A DNA stretch of 64,000 bases from Botryococcus braunii (taxonomy: Eukaryota > Chlorophyta > Trebouxiophyceae). The notes beneath the pieces were generated by a model, which had not been told where the DNA came from, searched no databases, and saw only the letters and a list, made by a program, of their open reading frames with translations. Both the position numbers and the translations under genes were made by a program. Positions 27,781 through 42,329 of this stretch are shown here, in pieces; within the stretch, counting starts at the first letter, position 1; each line of letters opens with the position of its first letter. The stretch lies in the NCBI GenBank assembly GCA_002005505.1, contig KV908676.1, positions 50,996 to 114,995 on the forward strand, read 5' to 3'.

Positions 27781-29054
27781 TGGCCTTGATTCCTAACAGT
27801 AGTTCGGCATGTGCAATAATGTTTGTGGTCTCAAACAAATGAAACATAGAAAATTTCCTATCTGGAGTCATACATTTCAATAATTGCGGGAACATCCGCT
27901 CTCGGCCCGCAAAAACGATGCTATGTTGATGAACTATTGTTGATGAACTATAGCTAGGCATCGATAGACCATATGGCCTGCAGCTATGACGGTCCATGTT
28001 ACCAATTTGCCTTGGTGAAAAGCCTTGGATTACTTTAATGCACAGGCTGCATAATAGCATTTGGAGCTCGAGCTCGGAGCCAGCAATTTTGATTTTGTAT
28101 TTCATGTGTTCCCAAGAAACTTATAAACTTACGTAGCGAATATTTGATCAAGACGCCTTGCCAAGCCTAAGCTCCCGGAGAGTGAAAGTAATTTTTTCCT
28201 TAGGCAATCTTCACAAAGTTATTCAGATATTCGATAAATCTGCAACTCCCCATATGCATTTTCTTTAACGCTGCAGTCAAATATACATTGTGGCGACCCA
28301 GTTCACGGGCATGTTATCCGCATAGCTTACGCCTACATACCAATAATGGCGCATGTGGTTTGAGAATATTGCATTGACATTAAGGCCATGGCTATCCGTC
28401 AAAGTCCTGCAGGCTAGTCTCGGGTCTTAGCGGGTGTTCCCTTGAATTGTGGGTCTACAAGTCCAGGATCTCTATAGGAGACCAATGTCGCAGCATGTAT
28501 ACATGTGAATGTGAGTTGACACAAATATGTAGGAGCACAAATGTGCTCCTATAGGTTGTTGCCTTCCTTACGGGGCCTGATTAGCAAATCCACCAATTGG
28601 TAGAATAAATCCGGCACGAAACACACCAGTAATGGTCATGGAAATGTAAATGCAGTAATCAGTTGATATGTGACTGATCACTGAGATGTAACAGCTGTTA
28701 CAGGTAGAACCCTGTAGGGTATCAATATTGGGTAGGACAACTTCAGTGGGTAACTGGACTTTGTGAGAAAGCTGTACTGCAGAGCCAGTCTTATCTGACA
28801 TTGCGACACATCAGCCTCACCATGTATTATGTACAGCATGTAGCTTATAATAAGACATAAAATTCTGGGGGCCCCCGGAGAGGGCTCCCGGGAGAAGCGG
28901 CACCTTCTCGTATGACAAACACGTGGTTAGTGTTATTCCTCTTCCAGGCATTTTAGGCGGCCGCCAAAAATGCCTGGAATCCGCGGATTCTTTGTGGCTT
29001 CGATGTGAACTCTTCTAAGGTGATTGGGACCTATGTGACTCATATAGAAGCATA

Positions 29055-29130
29055 ATAATAGTAAGAAGTTACATATAGGCAGTACTTTCTCATGAGAAAG
29101 TACTGCCTATATGTAACTTCTTACTATTAT
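29055..29130. repeat. 76-bp perfect palindrome (unit B)
   Basis: Identical to the unit A palindrome. Confidence 0.95.
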
Positions 29131-29631
29131 GGACGTATGGCGGAAATGTTTGGGGACTCATATGTGTAGCTACTGGCTGGTGTTCGGGCTAGAGGTACAT
29201 ACGGTATGGTATCAATTAATGTTATCACATAGGAAAGGCTGAATGGTTATTTGTTTACATCAAACCAACTTCCTGAACGAGTATTAAGTGAGGATGACAC
29301 TTAGAGCATCTCAGGGCTCGAAGGAGGTTTAGATAGTATTGGACTCATCATCTCGATACGCGCAGTTTAGGCGGCAACGGCACCTAGAGCCACAGACATC
29401 AATACACACTCATGTAGTGACAATGCATTGCCATATGGGAATAGATAACATGAATGTCATGCAGTGTCTATTTGTTGACAATCTTAAGGAGAAAGACGTG
29501 AAGCGTGTTAGGTCGGTAACGGCACACAAGAGAAAGAAAAACTCAATTGGAATACATTATTACATCCAGATCCACTATTTACAGCTAGCTAGGTGTCTAT
29601 AGATGCCACCCACGCATTCATGAATGCCTTT

Positions 29632-30102
29632 AAAATGGGATTACCACAAACTTGCAGCCCTTTCACCGCCTTGCTGCCACATGAAGCGAGTGACTGATTA
29701 ACCCCCCGGGTACCCACCGATGGAAAAGGTGGGCAAACCGAGATCGGGGCGTGCTACTAGGTCTCCCCAAGGACAGTTGTTTGGCTTGACAGAAGAGTCT
29801 GAACTTCAGACTCTCAAGGCCCTTACAATTTCAATTGTACTAACTTTGTGGTGATTTTGCCCGCCTGAACTTGGACATAATTGTGAAGCACATGCTAACA
29901 GCAAACCGTGCCTGCTGCAGCCTGAACTTGCCAGCTTGCAGCTGAAAGTGAGGGGGCCCGTGATTGAACAGCCGGTGCGACCAGGAATGGGGATCTGGTT
30001 GTTTGCCAGCGAGGTCCGTTGCCTTACTAGGACACTTCTTGGATGCGCCATGCGATCCGATTTCGGCACACAAGATTCTGCCTCGCTGAACTCTGGACAT
30101 GC
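29632..30102. repeat. Dispersed ~500-bp repeat, member 1 (unit B)
   Basis: Counterpart of 8695-9165. Confidence 0.7.
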
Positions 30103-30266
30103 CACTTCAGTTTGAATCTTGACCAGTAGGGAACGCCCTTAACTTCGGTGGTTCTATATTTCTAGCATCGTAGCGAGTAGAGTACATACACAGTCTAGCA
30201 GGTACATGCCAAAGACTTGAGGCCAGATGCATTAAGTCCCCTTTTGTTCAAAGCGACAAAGCTTGC

Positions 30267-31311
30267 TGCCATGTGTCTGGGGTTCCTTCAAAAAACTCCC
30301 TCAGGTCGGCATATGTTGTACATTACACTGTACTGTCAGGCATGCTGCACAGTGGTTCCTGTTGGCGCGTCTCTTGAGTAGAAGTATGTGGGTCTGTCTG
30401 GGGGTACTGCATGTCGGCACCTCTCCCAGATATCCGGTACTGTCTTTGGTACTGCTTTGTGGTATGTCCTGTATAGCGGTACGCAAGCCTGTCACCTCGC
30501 TTAGGCAGCAGTACGAAGTACTGTCTGGGGTACTGCATCGTGGTACCTTTTTGCACACCTCACGGCGAGTCGCGGGTAGTAGCATGTGGTACCGCATAGT
30601 GGTACCTGCTGTCATCTCTCTTGGGTAGTTGCTTACGGTACCGCCTGGAGGTACTGCATAGGGGTACTTGCTGGTTTCTCGGGTAGGAGCATGTGCATGA
30701 CTGGGGTACTGCACATTGCTGCTTGCGGCCATCTCTGTCGGGTAGTGGCATGTGGTACCGCCTGGGGTACTGCACAGTGGCTCCTGCTTGCACATCTCTC
30801 GGATAGTTGCATGCGGTAACACGTGGGGTACTGCATACGAGAACTTGCTGGTGTCTCTCTATGGTAGTGGCAACTGGTATGCCTGGGGTACTGCAAAGTG
30901 GTACCTGCTTGTACGTCTCTCAAGAAGTGGCATGCGGTGCCGCCTGGTGTACTGCATAGTGGTACTTGCTGGTCTTTCTCATGCCCATTCTAGTAGCATG
31001 TGGTATCACATGGTATACTGCACAGGGTTATTGGCTTATATCTATCTCGGGTAAAGGCATGTGGTACTGGATAGTGGTACCGACTGGCACATCTCTTGTG
31101 TGCTCAAATGTGCTTCTGTCTCAGTACCGCCCACTGGTACTAGTATGCAGGTACCACTGTGCAGTACCGCATGTTACAACCCGAAAATAAAAGGAAATCT
31201 CTCGCGTAGTGGCATGCGGTACTGCAAAGTGGTATGCATAGTGGTACCTGCTTGCACTTTTCTCTGGTATTTAAAAGTGCTTCTTTCTGGGTTTTGCATG
31301 GTGGTGCTTAT
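30267..31311. repeat. 61-63 bp satellite, block 2 (unit B)
   Basis: Counterpart of block 2 in unit A. One C fewer near 30468 changes the reading frame of the spurious open frames. Confidence 0.9.
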
Positions 31312-31436
31312 AGGGCATCTGCAAATACGCTCGCGCTGATTCCAATCATGCTGAAGTGCTGCTGATACAAACACTTTATTTTCTGTACTGCCAGCACCGT
31401 GAGGACTCGTTCCGAGCATTAGTGCGGACTCCCTCT
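31312..31436. mobile_element. MITE-like TIR element 2 (unit B)
   Basis: Counterpart of 10376-10500. Confidence 0.55.
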
Positions 31437-32268
31437 TACTGGTGCACTCCATAGTAGCGTACCTGCTGGCATTTTCTACTCTGTGTGGATAAACAACCTC
31501 AGTTATCATTTCAACTAGCATCACATTAAGTTGCAGCAGCAGGCTACCATGTCTTACTTTGCATGCAATGGCCAAACATTGGTTGCTATCAGACTCAATT
31601 GGGAAGCTCCAAACATACCAGCTGTCCTCCACATGTTGCAACAGTAACATGACTATGCTGGATTTTCCTTGTTTTTTAAAACGGGGGGGGGGGGGGGGGA
31701 AGACAAAAAGACAAAAAAGATGAAACCAGTAGTTGATTGGTTTCATCCCTGAAACATCGAAGGCCTCTTGTTCTCTATGTTGATCACGGATCAGTCATAC
31801 TGGGTACCTTCCAGTTCCAAGGGGGCAAATCGATATCCAGTCTGCGATATTTCTGCTGCTTAGCTAGATATATGCCAGCTGGCTCTTGGGACCCAGAATC
31901 TAAGCATCTGCCCACGGGACGTCCATGTATCCACAGACCTGATCAGAGGCTTTGATGCGCAGCGCAGCCCATACTGCTGCAGAACCACCCACTCCATTGT
32001 TCCTGGATGGAGGATGGAAGGCGTGCATGCTGTCACACCCGTTCGCCACGTCGCACCCGTCCATGACCTTCACATTGACACTCCTGCCTGTCTTATGGGT
32101 AAAGACTGTTACTTACCTGCAACCTCATGCCAGATGGCTCCCTCAGATTTCATCCCAAGCCATCCACACCCCCAGGCTAGGAATCTGGAAATGCATTGCA
32201 ATCTCCCTCTCTCTCTTTCCCGCTTTCTCTCGCTCTCCACTCCGCCCCTCCTTCTCTTTCTCTCTCCT

Positions 32269-32597
<329 letters not shown>

Positions 32598-33401
32598 CCC
32601 TCTCGCAGTGGGAAACCCTTCGCCACGCCCCAGATCATCAAGGTGGAGGGGGGTGGTGACATGGGGGCCGGCGGGGCTGGTGACCTGGGGGTCTCTCTCT
32701 CTCTCTCTCTCTTTCTCTCTGTGTGTGCGTGTGTGTGGGCGCGTGTGTGTGTGCGTGTGTGTGTGTGTGTGTGTGCACGCGCGTTAGAGCGATGAGCTGC
32801 CCCAGCCCACATGAGCTTGCAACTCTTGTTGCCCCATCAGTCCTTTTATGAGGGATAAATAATGTGCAGGCGTAGCCCTCCCAGCTGTGGAGGTCGTATG
32901 AACAGAGCTGTACCCGACCACATAGCAGTGTACCAACAGCCAACTGTATAAACAGCACTGCACCCGTTCAAACAGCACTATACAAACAGGGCTGCACAAG
33001 TATGAACGGCCCTGTACAAACAGCGCCGCGCCCGTATAAACAGCACTCAAGTCTAAACAGCTCTACACCCGTTTATTCAGGACCGCACACGCATAAATAA
33101 TACCGCACCCATATAATCAGCATCGATGGGGTACAAAGAGCACTGCCCATGTACAAACAGCACTGCCACCTGTATAAACATCAACTCAAAGGCAATTACA
33201 ACTGAACCCCTATAACCGTACTGCATCTGTATGCACAGCATCTCCGGCCTCCCCCCCTCCCCGGGGCGCAAACAGCACCGCACTCGTATAAACAGAACCG
33301 CACATTTGGAATTACCATGCATGCAATTAACAGGACAGCACCCGCATAAAGACACGTGCAGTTGTTGATAAAGGGGCGGGGAAAAATGGGGGTGGGGTTA
33401 C

Positions 33402-33508
33402 CTGCGGATGTGTCATGGGTTTGAACCCTGATGGGTATGCTCCAAAGGGCCCCGGTAGTCGGGAATGTTGGACTCTGTACTGCAGCCCGCTCCCGACAGT
33501 ACCGCCAC
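33402..33508 (-). pseudogene. SIRT4-like N-terminal exon, frameshifted (unit B)
   Basis: Same exon as in unit A, but one C is missing in the run at about 33450 (GGGCCCCGG against GGGCCCCCGG). The frame changes inside the IPDYRG motif. The donor is retained. As in unit A, no catalytic exons follow. Confidence 0.7.
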
Positions 33509-34462
33509 TTCCTGGCACTCCTGCCAGCCACCTCAGTCCCCTCAAAGAAGCACGCTCCCGACAGTGCCGCCAGTTCCCGGCCCTCCTGCCAGCCACACCA
33601 GTCCTCTCAATGAAGCCCCCTCCCGACAGTACCGCCACTTCTCGGCCCTCCGGCCAGCCACACCAGTCCCCTCAAAGAAGCTCACTCCTGACAGTACCGC
33701 CACTTCCCAGCCCTCCTGCCAGCCACACCAGTCCCATAAGGAAGCCTGCTCCCAACAGTACCCGCTTCCCGCCCTTCTGCCAGCCACACCAGTCCCCTCA
33801 AAGAAGCTCACCCCTGACAGTACCGCCACTTCCCAGCCCTCCTGCCAGCCACACCAGTCCCCATAAGGAAGCCTGCTCCCACAGTACCGCCGCTTCCCGG
33901 CCCTTCTGCCAGCCACACCAGTCCCCTCAAAGAAGCTCACCCCTGACAGTACCGCCACTTCCCAGCCCTCCTGCCAGCCACACCAGTCCCCATAAGGAAG
34001 CCTGCTCCCAACAGTACCGCCGCTTCCCGGCCCTTCTGCCAGCCACCACAGTCCCCTCAAAGAAGCACGCTCCCAACAGTATTGCCAGTTCCTGGCCCTC
34101 CTGCCAGCCACACGTGTCCCCACAAACAAGACCGCTCCCGACAGTCCCGCCAGTTCCCAGCCCTCCTGCCAGCCACACCAGTCCCCTCAAAAAACCTCGC
34201 TCCCATCAGTACCGCCACTTCCCAGCCCTCCTGCCAGCCACACCAGTCCCCTCAAAGAAGCCCGCTCCCGACAGTGCCGCCAATTGCTGGCCCTCCTGCC
34301 AGCTACACCAGTCCTCTCAAAGAAGCCCGCTCCCGACAGTACCGCCGCTTCCCGGCCCTCCTGCCAGCCACATCAGTCCCCTCAAAGAAGCCTGCTCCCG
34401 ACAGTACCGCCAGTTCCCGGCCCTCCTGCCAGCCACACCAGTCCCTCAAAGAAGGTTGCGGA
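33484..34462. repeat. 65-bp minisatellite derived from sirtuin exon edge (unit B)
   Basis: Longer than in unit A by about two units, with small deletions in some units. The 356-codon plus-strand frame across it is an artefact of the repeat. Confidence 0.9.
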
Positions 34463-35225
34463 GCCGATTTGTCTTGACATCTTGACGGAGTATGTCGCGG
34501 TGGGTTGGGGCAGGCCACTTCTGCCACTGTGACATGACACTTCTGCCATTGCAGCACGGCACTTCTGCTGCTGCGGAACATTCACTTCTGCCGCTCCGGC
34601 ACGCCACATCTGCCACTGTGGCATGACAATTCTGCCGCTGTGGCACAAACTTCCTGCCATTGTGACACGACACTTCTGCCGCTGCAGCACGACACTTTTG
34701 CCATGGTGGCACAACACTTCTATCCTTGTTTAGCCCGGATCCGCCCCCGGCCGCCCCCATCCCCCGGGGATGTACAAATCTTTCACGTTTCACCCCACAC
34801 GACGCACCTCAAGACCCTGCCTTCCCTCTCCATACTGCAGTGCCCCTCTCTCCATACTGCAGCACGACCCTCTCCATGTCGCCTGTACAACCCTCTCGGA
34901 GAGGGCCTCTCCACACGGCATTTTGACCCTCTCCATACTGTAGTATAAAAAAACTATGACCCTCTCCATGCCACAGTAAGACTGTGCCCATCCTACAGTA
35001 TAACCTTCTCCATTCAGCAGTTTGACCCTCTCCATATTGCAGCGCAAGCTAAGCATGAAACCGTTCGTAAACCTGAAACCCTAACCAAAATGGGGGAAGA
35101 CTGACAGCCGCACTGGGAACCCCTTCCTTATGTGGCATTACGCGACTTATGCGAATGAAGGGCGACTAACTTTCACACCAGAACCTCGCTTTCAGTTAAT
35201 CCCCTTGGCTGTGAGAACCGCCAAG

Positions 35226-35312
35226 CCTGAAAACTGCCTCCCTCTTCCCCTCCCTCCCTCTCTCCTTCCCTCCCCACCTCCCTCCCTCCCTCTCTCTCTC
35301 TCTCCCCCCCCC

Positions 35313-35397
<85 letters not shown>

Positions 35398-35426
35398 CCA
35401 CCCCTTTCCCCCCCTCCCTCAACCAG
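35226..35426. repeat. Polypyrimidine and (CT)n tract (unit B)
   Basis: As in unit A. Confidence 0.95.
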
Positions 35427-37161
35427 AAGTGGGACTCTCTTCCCCGGGCCATCAAGAGGAAAGCCTAGTCAGGAGCATGTCCTTCATCCATGAAGATCGA
35501 GCGGGATACAAACTCCCCACCGGTCACTTGTCCCAGCCCCATCAGCTTCTAATATGTACCTAGCTTCAAACCTGCCACACCCTTGGGGGACCCGGATATA
35601 CTACGTCCTTGGGAGACGCACAGATAATCTGCCACAAGTAAAAACTTCAGTGCTGACTCCTGGGCGAGATGCAAGGCAGCCCTCTCCTCTCAACGCCTTC
35701 TTAAATTTGGGGCAGACGAAGGGGATCTCGCATGTTTACAAGGGGATTGGGACGGACTCATGAGCTTTGAATCTTTACCCTGTTTACTTCACACACAGGC
35801 TTAGACAGAGAGTTTCATCTGGTTCTCCCATGAAAACAGAACCAACGGCATCTCATTGAATATGAACGTTCTGAATCCCATGCATGCCTTAGCCATGTCT
35901 CCTGCACGTTTCGGAGAAAGTGAAGTGTCATAGCTAGATCTGTGGGACTAATCAGACGAGGCACCAGCCATAAGTATGCGCTAACTTCGGGCCACATGTG
36001 GGGCATTTTAATTGGATTAGAGGGGACATATGAAATCACCCCCCCCCCGTCACCTTTCAGAGCAAGAAGGGGCGTGGAGATCAGAAGAAGCTGCGGTGCC
36101 ATACCGCTGTGCGGGTAAGGAGACGAGCAGCACGGCAATTTGAGGTGGTAAAGTCACAAAAGGTTCACAGCCAAAGCCCTGGATACACAGAAAAGACTAC
36201 TTGACCCGGAGGAGGGCGGTGTCAGAACATTTACGTGCTCCTTCCAATATGAGACGAGCCGCGAAAGAAACCAAGTCCCCGAAACCCAGTCATGGATTCC
36301 CCTGCATTCGTTGCCTATTTTTGGTGGCTATTGAATTAGCAAACCCAACGAACTTTGTATCGCCGGGATCGGCCTTAAAACCTGCGGAAAGGAAAAGTGG
36401 ATGTTGGAAGCAAACAACCTTCCAACACAGTTCTAAACTCTAATCATTCTTCGTCAATCGGTAACTTAGAACCACGGAGTGTGTTTTTAGGGTGGTCACA
36501 TTGGTACGAGGAGCATAACTGGTAGGGGCATCTGCGTGCTGGGATCGGTTTTCCTACGTCACTATTACACGCGGTCGTACCGTCAGCACTTTTTTACATG
36601 TTAAAAGCGGATTCGTTTCGAACTGCCATGTACCCCACCAATCTGGTATTACCAGAACCTTGGTTTCGACACTCTGTTCCCATGTACTAAGGCCCCCTTA
36701 ACTAGAATATGCGCGACGCACTTGCTGTGCACAATTGCGGATGCAATAAGCCTCACGACTTGTGAACAGTGCATGCGGGCATGCATGCCCGCATATGCAG
36801 CATGGAGGAATGCAGCATATTATGGAAGCCGCTGCTAGCATAGCATTGTACAATGCTAGTGCTACACTGCTGTATATGCTATGCTATACTTAATGTAGCA
36901 GCATCTTCACGAGGATTTTTCTGGTATCGTACAAACATATTGACAAGTCCGACGCACCCCAATAATCTGAGCAAGTGGACATCCGATAGAGGTATTCCTA
37001 AATTAAGACAAGGAAGGAATTTAGAACTATTTTGTTACATCCAGAACCAGATACTACGGCTGAAAGGCTGACGACAGAACTGTCAAGGATCCAGATCCCC
37101 TGTAGCTATTACGATCTGGCCATGGATGTCCCTATCGTCAGGCCTGACGCTTTCATGTAGG

Positions 37162-37722
37162 CCTTTATAAGGTGATCACCAAAAACTTGCAGCCTCTTCA
37201 GAAGCTTCGCCGTCTTGCTGCCACACGAAACCAGCCCCCAGTAACTGATTGAACTCGCACGAAACATGGCTAAACAGGGATCGAGGCGTACTACTAGCTA
37301 GTAGTACGCCTATATATAGGTCTCCCCGAGGACAACACTTTGCCTTGAGAGCGTCTGAAGGTCCCGACTTGAGAACTTGCATTTGATTTTTGCCCGCCTG
37401 CAGGGTGGACACAACTTGTGTGACACTGCCACACAAGTGAAGCATATCCTACCCGCAAACCACGTCCCAGCCTGAACTAGCCAGCCTGAACTTGTGAGGT
37501 GCCCCATGTGAGCGTGCACGTGATTGACGTGCGATCAGCAATGGCAATGGCGATATGGGTGTTTGCCAGCCAGGTCCGTTGCCTTACTAGGACAGGTCTT
37601 GGATGCGTCATGCAAGGATCCGATTTTGGCACAAAAGATTCTGCCTCGCTGAACTCTAGACAGCTGTAACATCTCCTCCTCGAGCAGAAGTGGGACTTCA
37701 TCAGCCCCACAGTGATTCCCGC
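37162..37722. repeat. Dispersed ~500-bp repeat, member 2 (unit B)
   Basis: Counterpart of 16100-16660. It contains the 26-bp palindrome at 37285-37310. Confidence 0.7.
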
Positions 37723-38367
37723 ATGTCCGCGGCCTGAGGCCCTCACCCGTACCACGTGATAAAATTGAAACGGACTCCCGAAATATCGGTCATCGGCCTG
37801 GCCCGTCCTTGGACAAGTCATGGTCTTATACTGCCGAATGGGCAATCGTTCAAAACCAAGTCTGTTTGCCATCATTTGGTACTGGTTTTGAGTTCCTTGG
37901 ATCCGCAACCTTTGTTACAGGGCGTTGAGCACGGCATCTTTGGGGTAAGGCAAAGAAATTCGCATATCAATGGCATTACTGAAACTTCGTCATCTAGTCT
38001 TCAACGAAAATGGCCCAAATGTGCTGCAAACAAAGGAGTTCTTGCAATTTACTCCACTTGGTTGGGCTACCCGGACACAAACCGTACACGCCGGGGTTAT
38101 CTCCTATGGCCAGAACTACATGAAACACTTTTTCACCACTTTGAAGTTGAACAGAGTTATTCAAAAGCCAACCCAAACTATAAATACACCTTGATATTCT
38201 GGTTTTCGACCCAGTTCCGATATGCACATGTTGCCTAGTGCGACTCGTTGCAATCGGTGTGATACGTGTTAGGCAGCAAACTCAAGCTAGCAACAAAATT
38301 TATCCATCGTTTGGATGTCTTTGAAAAAATGTGCACTGTGGTTGTACAGGCGGGGCCCCGGTCTAAC

Positions 38368-38475
38368 ATGGGCCGTCTTACGGGGTGTATATCCCGCATA
38401 GCTTTTCTTTTTGCCTGCAGCTATGTCACTGGCCATGGAATGGAGGGTTCCTCGTATCAAATGCATCAGTTTCAG
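38368..38475 (+). CDS. Signal-peptide exon, upstream duplicate (unit B)
   Basis: Counterpart of the exon at 17305-17412 in unit A, with one base different just before the ATG. It has the same donor and the same reading frame. Confidence 0.5.
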
Positions 38476-39142
38476 GTGAGACATCGGAAAGTTGTGAGCT
38501 TGTTTGAATTTAAATTCTGTTGAGTTGTGCACATACATTATAGAATGCCTTGTGCTTTAGGTGATCTTCAAATGTACAATATTAGGATACGGGTCCACTA
38601 TCCACATAAGGTACCTCGAGACACGTTCGGATGAGGTCTATTTCGAACATAAGGTACATTGTGATTGTGATCACGCGTTTGTGATCGAACTCTTAAGGCT
38701 GCTGTCGTCGCTTAGTCGGGCAACTGGTTTGGAAAGATGCTGGGCATTCTTGATGCTAGTCTTGTCCATTGAGTTAGATGTGCAATATAGCAGACAGTCG
38801 TCCGGACTGGAGCTTGAGGCACCTACTTTAAAGTTAAAGTAAATTTAACGACCTGTCTGCATGTTTACAGGTGATGCCGAATGCCCATAACCTAACAAAT
38901 TCAAACAAGCTCAATTGCCTATGCAATAAGCCTCACGAGTTATGAATGGTGCATGGGGGCATGCAGCATGGAGGAATGCAGCATGTTATGGAAGCAGCTG
39001 CTACCACAGCATTAATGTATTGTACAATGCTTGTGCTATATTGCTGTATATGCTATGCTATGCTAAATGTAGCAGCTCATTCTGGAGGCAGGCATGGCCA
39101 TGTATGTGAAGCTAAGGCACATCTGTGAAGCCATGGCGTATA

Positions 39143-39438
39143 TGTGAAGCATATCCAAACTGCAAATCACGTGCCAGCCTGAATCTCTTCTTCTTGCCAG
39201 CCTGATCTTCTGAGCGTGCCCCTTGTGGGCGTGCGCGTGCTTGAAATGCCAGTGCGATCAGCAATGGCAATGGCGATATGGGTGTTTGCCAGCCAGGTCC
39301 GTTGCCTTACTAGGAAAATTGTTGGATGCGACATGCAAAGATCCGATTTCGGCACACAGGATTCTGTAACTTCTTCCTTCTTCTCCTGACAGCTGTAAAA
39401 TCTCCTCCTCCCCCAGCAGAAGTGGGACCTCATCACTG
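39143..39438. repeat. Dispersed ~500-bp repeat, member 3 (unit B)
   Basis: Counterpart of 18080-18375. Confidence 0.7.
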
Positions 39439-40181
39439 ATGAGTCATCAGCCTCACCCGTGCCACTGGGACTCCCGCAAGGTCGAATTTGCGTGGATTTT
39501 CAGCGCAGACTTCCTTCTTTCCAGTCGGGACAGTCCCGATCGTGTCAGATTTCGGGCTGAAATGTGATCTCGTGGGAGAACACAGTGCCACGTGATAAAA
39601 TTCAAACGGACACCGAAACATCAGCCAATGGCCTGGCCCAACCTTTGACAAAACACGGCCTTTTACTGCCGAATGGTCATTCTCTCAAAACGACGTATGT
39701 CTAACATCATTTGGTACTGGTTCCTTTGATCTGTGGATCCGCAAGCTTTGTTATTGGGCGTTGAGCACGGCATCCTTGGGGTAAGGCATTCGCGTATCCA
39801 ATGGCATTACTGAGAGTTTCACGTCCAGTTTTTGGTTAGAGTGGGCCAAATGGGCTGCAATTAAAGGAACCCTTGCAGTTTGCTCCAGTGGGTGGGCTTC
39901 CGAACACACACCGAATACGCCCGGGAATGTATTTCAGCACTACTTGAAACACTTTTTCAACGAATTGTAGTTTGAATGAATTATTCACAAGCCCATCAAT
40001 GAAAAAAATGATAAAGACAGCTCGATATGTTCGACCCAGTCCGATACACACGTGTTACCTAGTGCGACTTGTTGCAAACGATGTTGCTAAATGTTAGGCA
40101 GAAAACTCATTCTAACAACCAAATCGAACCATTATTTAAAGCTATTGGCACTAAGGCTGTACAGGCCGGGGCTCGGTCAAT

Positions 40182-40289
40182 ATGGGTCGCCTTGCGGCAC
40201 GTATATCCGGCATAGCTTTCCTTTTTGCCTGCAGCTATTTCACTGGCCATGCAATGGAGGGTTCCTCTTATCAAATGTATCAGTTTCAG
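40182..40289 (+). CDS. Signal-peptide exon, proximal (unit B; first exon of lectin copy 3)
   Basis: Counterpart of 19119-19226. It ends in phase 0 at CAG before GTGAGA. By position and phase it is the inferred first exon of the unit C lectin gene, whose lectin exons begin 4.4 kb downstream. Confidence 0.55.
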
Positions 40290-41116
40290 GTGAGAAATTC
40301 GGACTGTTGGGGTCTTATTTGAATTTCGTCGTAACTATGAGCGTTGACCACTCAGTGTAACCTTACGTACCACTCAGCCAGGAACTAGAACGAGTTGGCA
40401 CAACTGAGCCTCGTAGAGTAGCAAACCAAGTGCTCGTCACAGTGGTACCTTTGAAACAGAAGCAAATCCATCCTCCAGTTGTGAGGACAATAAGGCTGCA
40501 TAACCTGGGATGGACGTCTAGCCCTTTCATGCAACCGGTTGGCACATTGAAACAAAGTCAGGGCCTTTCAGAAAACAGGAAACCGAAAGTTATGGCCATC
40601 TACTGCAACACAGGCCCCAAAGGTGTAAACACACTCAAATGTAACACTCCCCCCCCCCAAAAAAAAATGATTGCTGATATCCTCTTGGGAAAGGTAGAGT
40701 GCAGGACACTAGTTCAGAGATGGGTCAATGGCCATACAGTTCAACATGTGCAGCTGTACCTGCAATAATGTCTAGGGCCCTAGCTTCCCCTGAGGTAGTG
40801 GTTCTCCTGTATCATGTCAAGTGTGGTGGCCTGTGTGGTTGACTCTTCTCAGCGCATTAAACTAGATTCCTTGAACTTCATCAGGCCCCTTGTTCACGCT
40901 CATCAGTTCCCCTCTGAGCTCAGCGTGACCCGTTGCAGACGCTCGAACATGTAGCAAGTCTGCTGCAGCAACTCGCAGAGTCATTTGTTTCAGTTTGCTG
41001 GCTTCATTCAACCAAGAAGAAACTCTTTTTTTTCATTTTACTGGTCTCAAATTACTGGTTTCATTTTGCAAAGATATCTTGCATGTTAGCAAGGCTATGC
41101 GGTGTTGCTTGAACAG

Positions 41117-41279
41117 GCGCAGGATGCCGTCGGTGGGAAGAACGCGATGTTGGTGTCAATGGAAGCCAGCACCTCTGCAGCGTCACCCGTGTCAGACGCC
41201 TCTGAAAGCACGCCCTCCAGTGGTAACCCCAGCGCTGACGGTCCCGAGCCTGCTCTGACATCAGCAGGGGTTGGTCAAG
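41117..41279 (+). CDS. Ser/Thr/Ala/Pro-rich linker exon (unit B)
   Basis: Counterpart of 20054-20216, phase 0 in and phase 1 out. It is inferred to be the second exon of lectin copy 3. The donor at CAAG/GTGATC is kept. Confidence 0.5.
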
Positions 41280-41352
41280 GTGATCATTCCAGGTGCATTT
41301 TTGGTTGGTTATTATGTACCCCAGAACAACATACTCCTACCCGAGAGAAAAT

Positions 41353-41500
41353 GCCAGCAGGTACTACTGTGGAGTAAGCCAGGTAGTACCACTATGTACT
41401 TCTATGTACTAGTACTACTTTGGAGTAAGCCAGGTAGTACCACTCTGTACTTCTATGTACTAGTGCTACTTTGGAGTAACCCAGGTAGTACCACTATGCT
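41353..41500. repeat. 51-bp tandem repeat (unit B)
   Basis: Three units, one fewer than unit A. Confidence 0.9.
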
Positions 41501-41569
41501 AGGGGCGTAGTCACGAATTTTCCGATCCGCCAGCATCTCACCAGGCCAGCCTTCCACTAGATTGGCTGC

Positions 41570-41845
41570 CATATGTATCAGCCAGCCTCTCGCTGACTAG
41601 CCTCCCACTAGTTAGGCCTTCATTAGTCAGCCTCCAACCGGTTAGCCTCCCACCAATTAGACTTCCATTAGTCAGCCTCCCACTGGTTAGCCTGTCACTT
41701 ATTAGCCTCTCTGAGTTAGCCTCTCACTAGGTAGCCTCACCTGTTAGCCCCACTAGCATGCCCCCAACTAGTATGCCTCCACTAGTTTGCCTCTCACCAG
41801 TTCGCATTTCAATAGTTAGCCTCTCACTAGCCAGCCTGCCACTGC
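41570..41845. repeat. AGCCTCCCACTAGTTAG minisatellite (unit B)
   Basis: Shorter, diverged counterpart of 20555-20935, followed by the shared CATTGACGCTGGTGACGAAT boundary sequence. Confidence 0.85.
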
Positions 41846-42329
41846 TAGCATTGACGCTGGTGACGAATATGGTTGGGATTGTTCCAGGGGGGGGGGGGGG
41901 GGGGCAGGGAATGTTCATGAAGTCCCTTTTCTAAAGGTCCTCCTCAATTTCCACTACAATTTTTCTCTTCAGGAAGTTCCTCCCAAGTTCCTCTTCAAAT
42001 TCCTGATGGCGAAGTTCATCTTCCAGTTGCTCTTTAGGTAGGCCTCATGGTCATCAACAGCAAGGAAAGTTGAGACAGGACAGCTAGATGGTCAGATTGC
42101 AGGCAGATCCGATGCTTGGGAGCCGGCAGATATGTGCGGCTACACATGCCAAGCACGTGCCACTTCAGTCTCAATCTTGATCAGTAGGGAACTCCCTCAA
42201 GTTGGTCGGTTACAAGAGTTCTAGCATCGTAGCGAGTAAGATTACATATACAGTCTAGCAGGTACATGCAAGAGACTCGAGGCCAGATGCATTTAGTCCC
42301 CTTCTGGTCAAAGAGATAAAATTTGCTGC

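Noticed and set aside
33415..34485. 356-codon open frame, Pro/Ser/Gln-rich
   Set aside because: It runs along the 65-bp minisatellite, which is open in several frames on both strands. The unit length is not a multiple of three and the frame is not kept in unit A.
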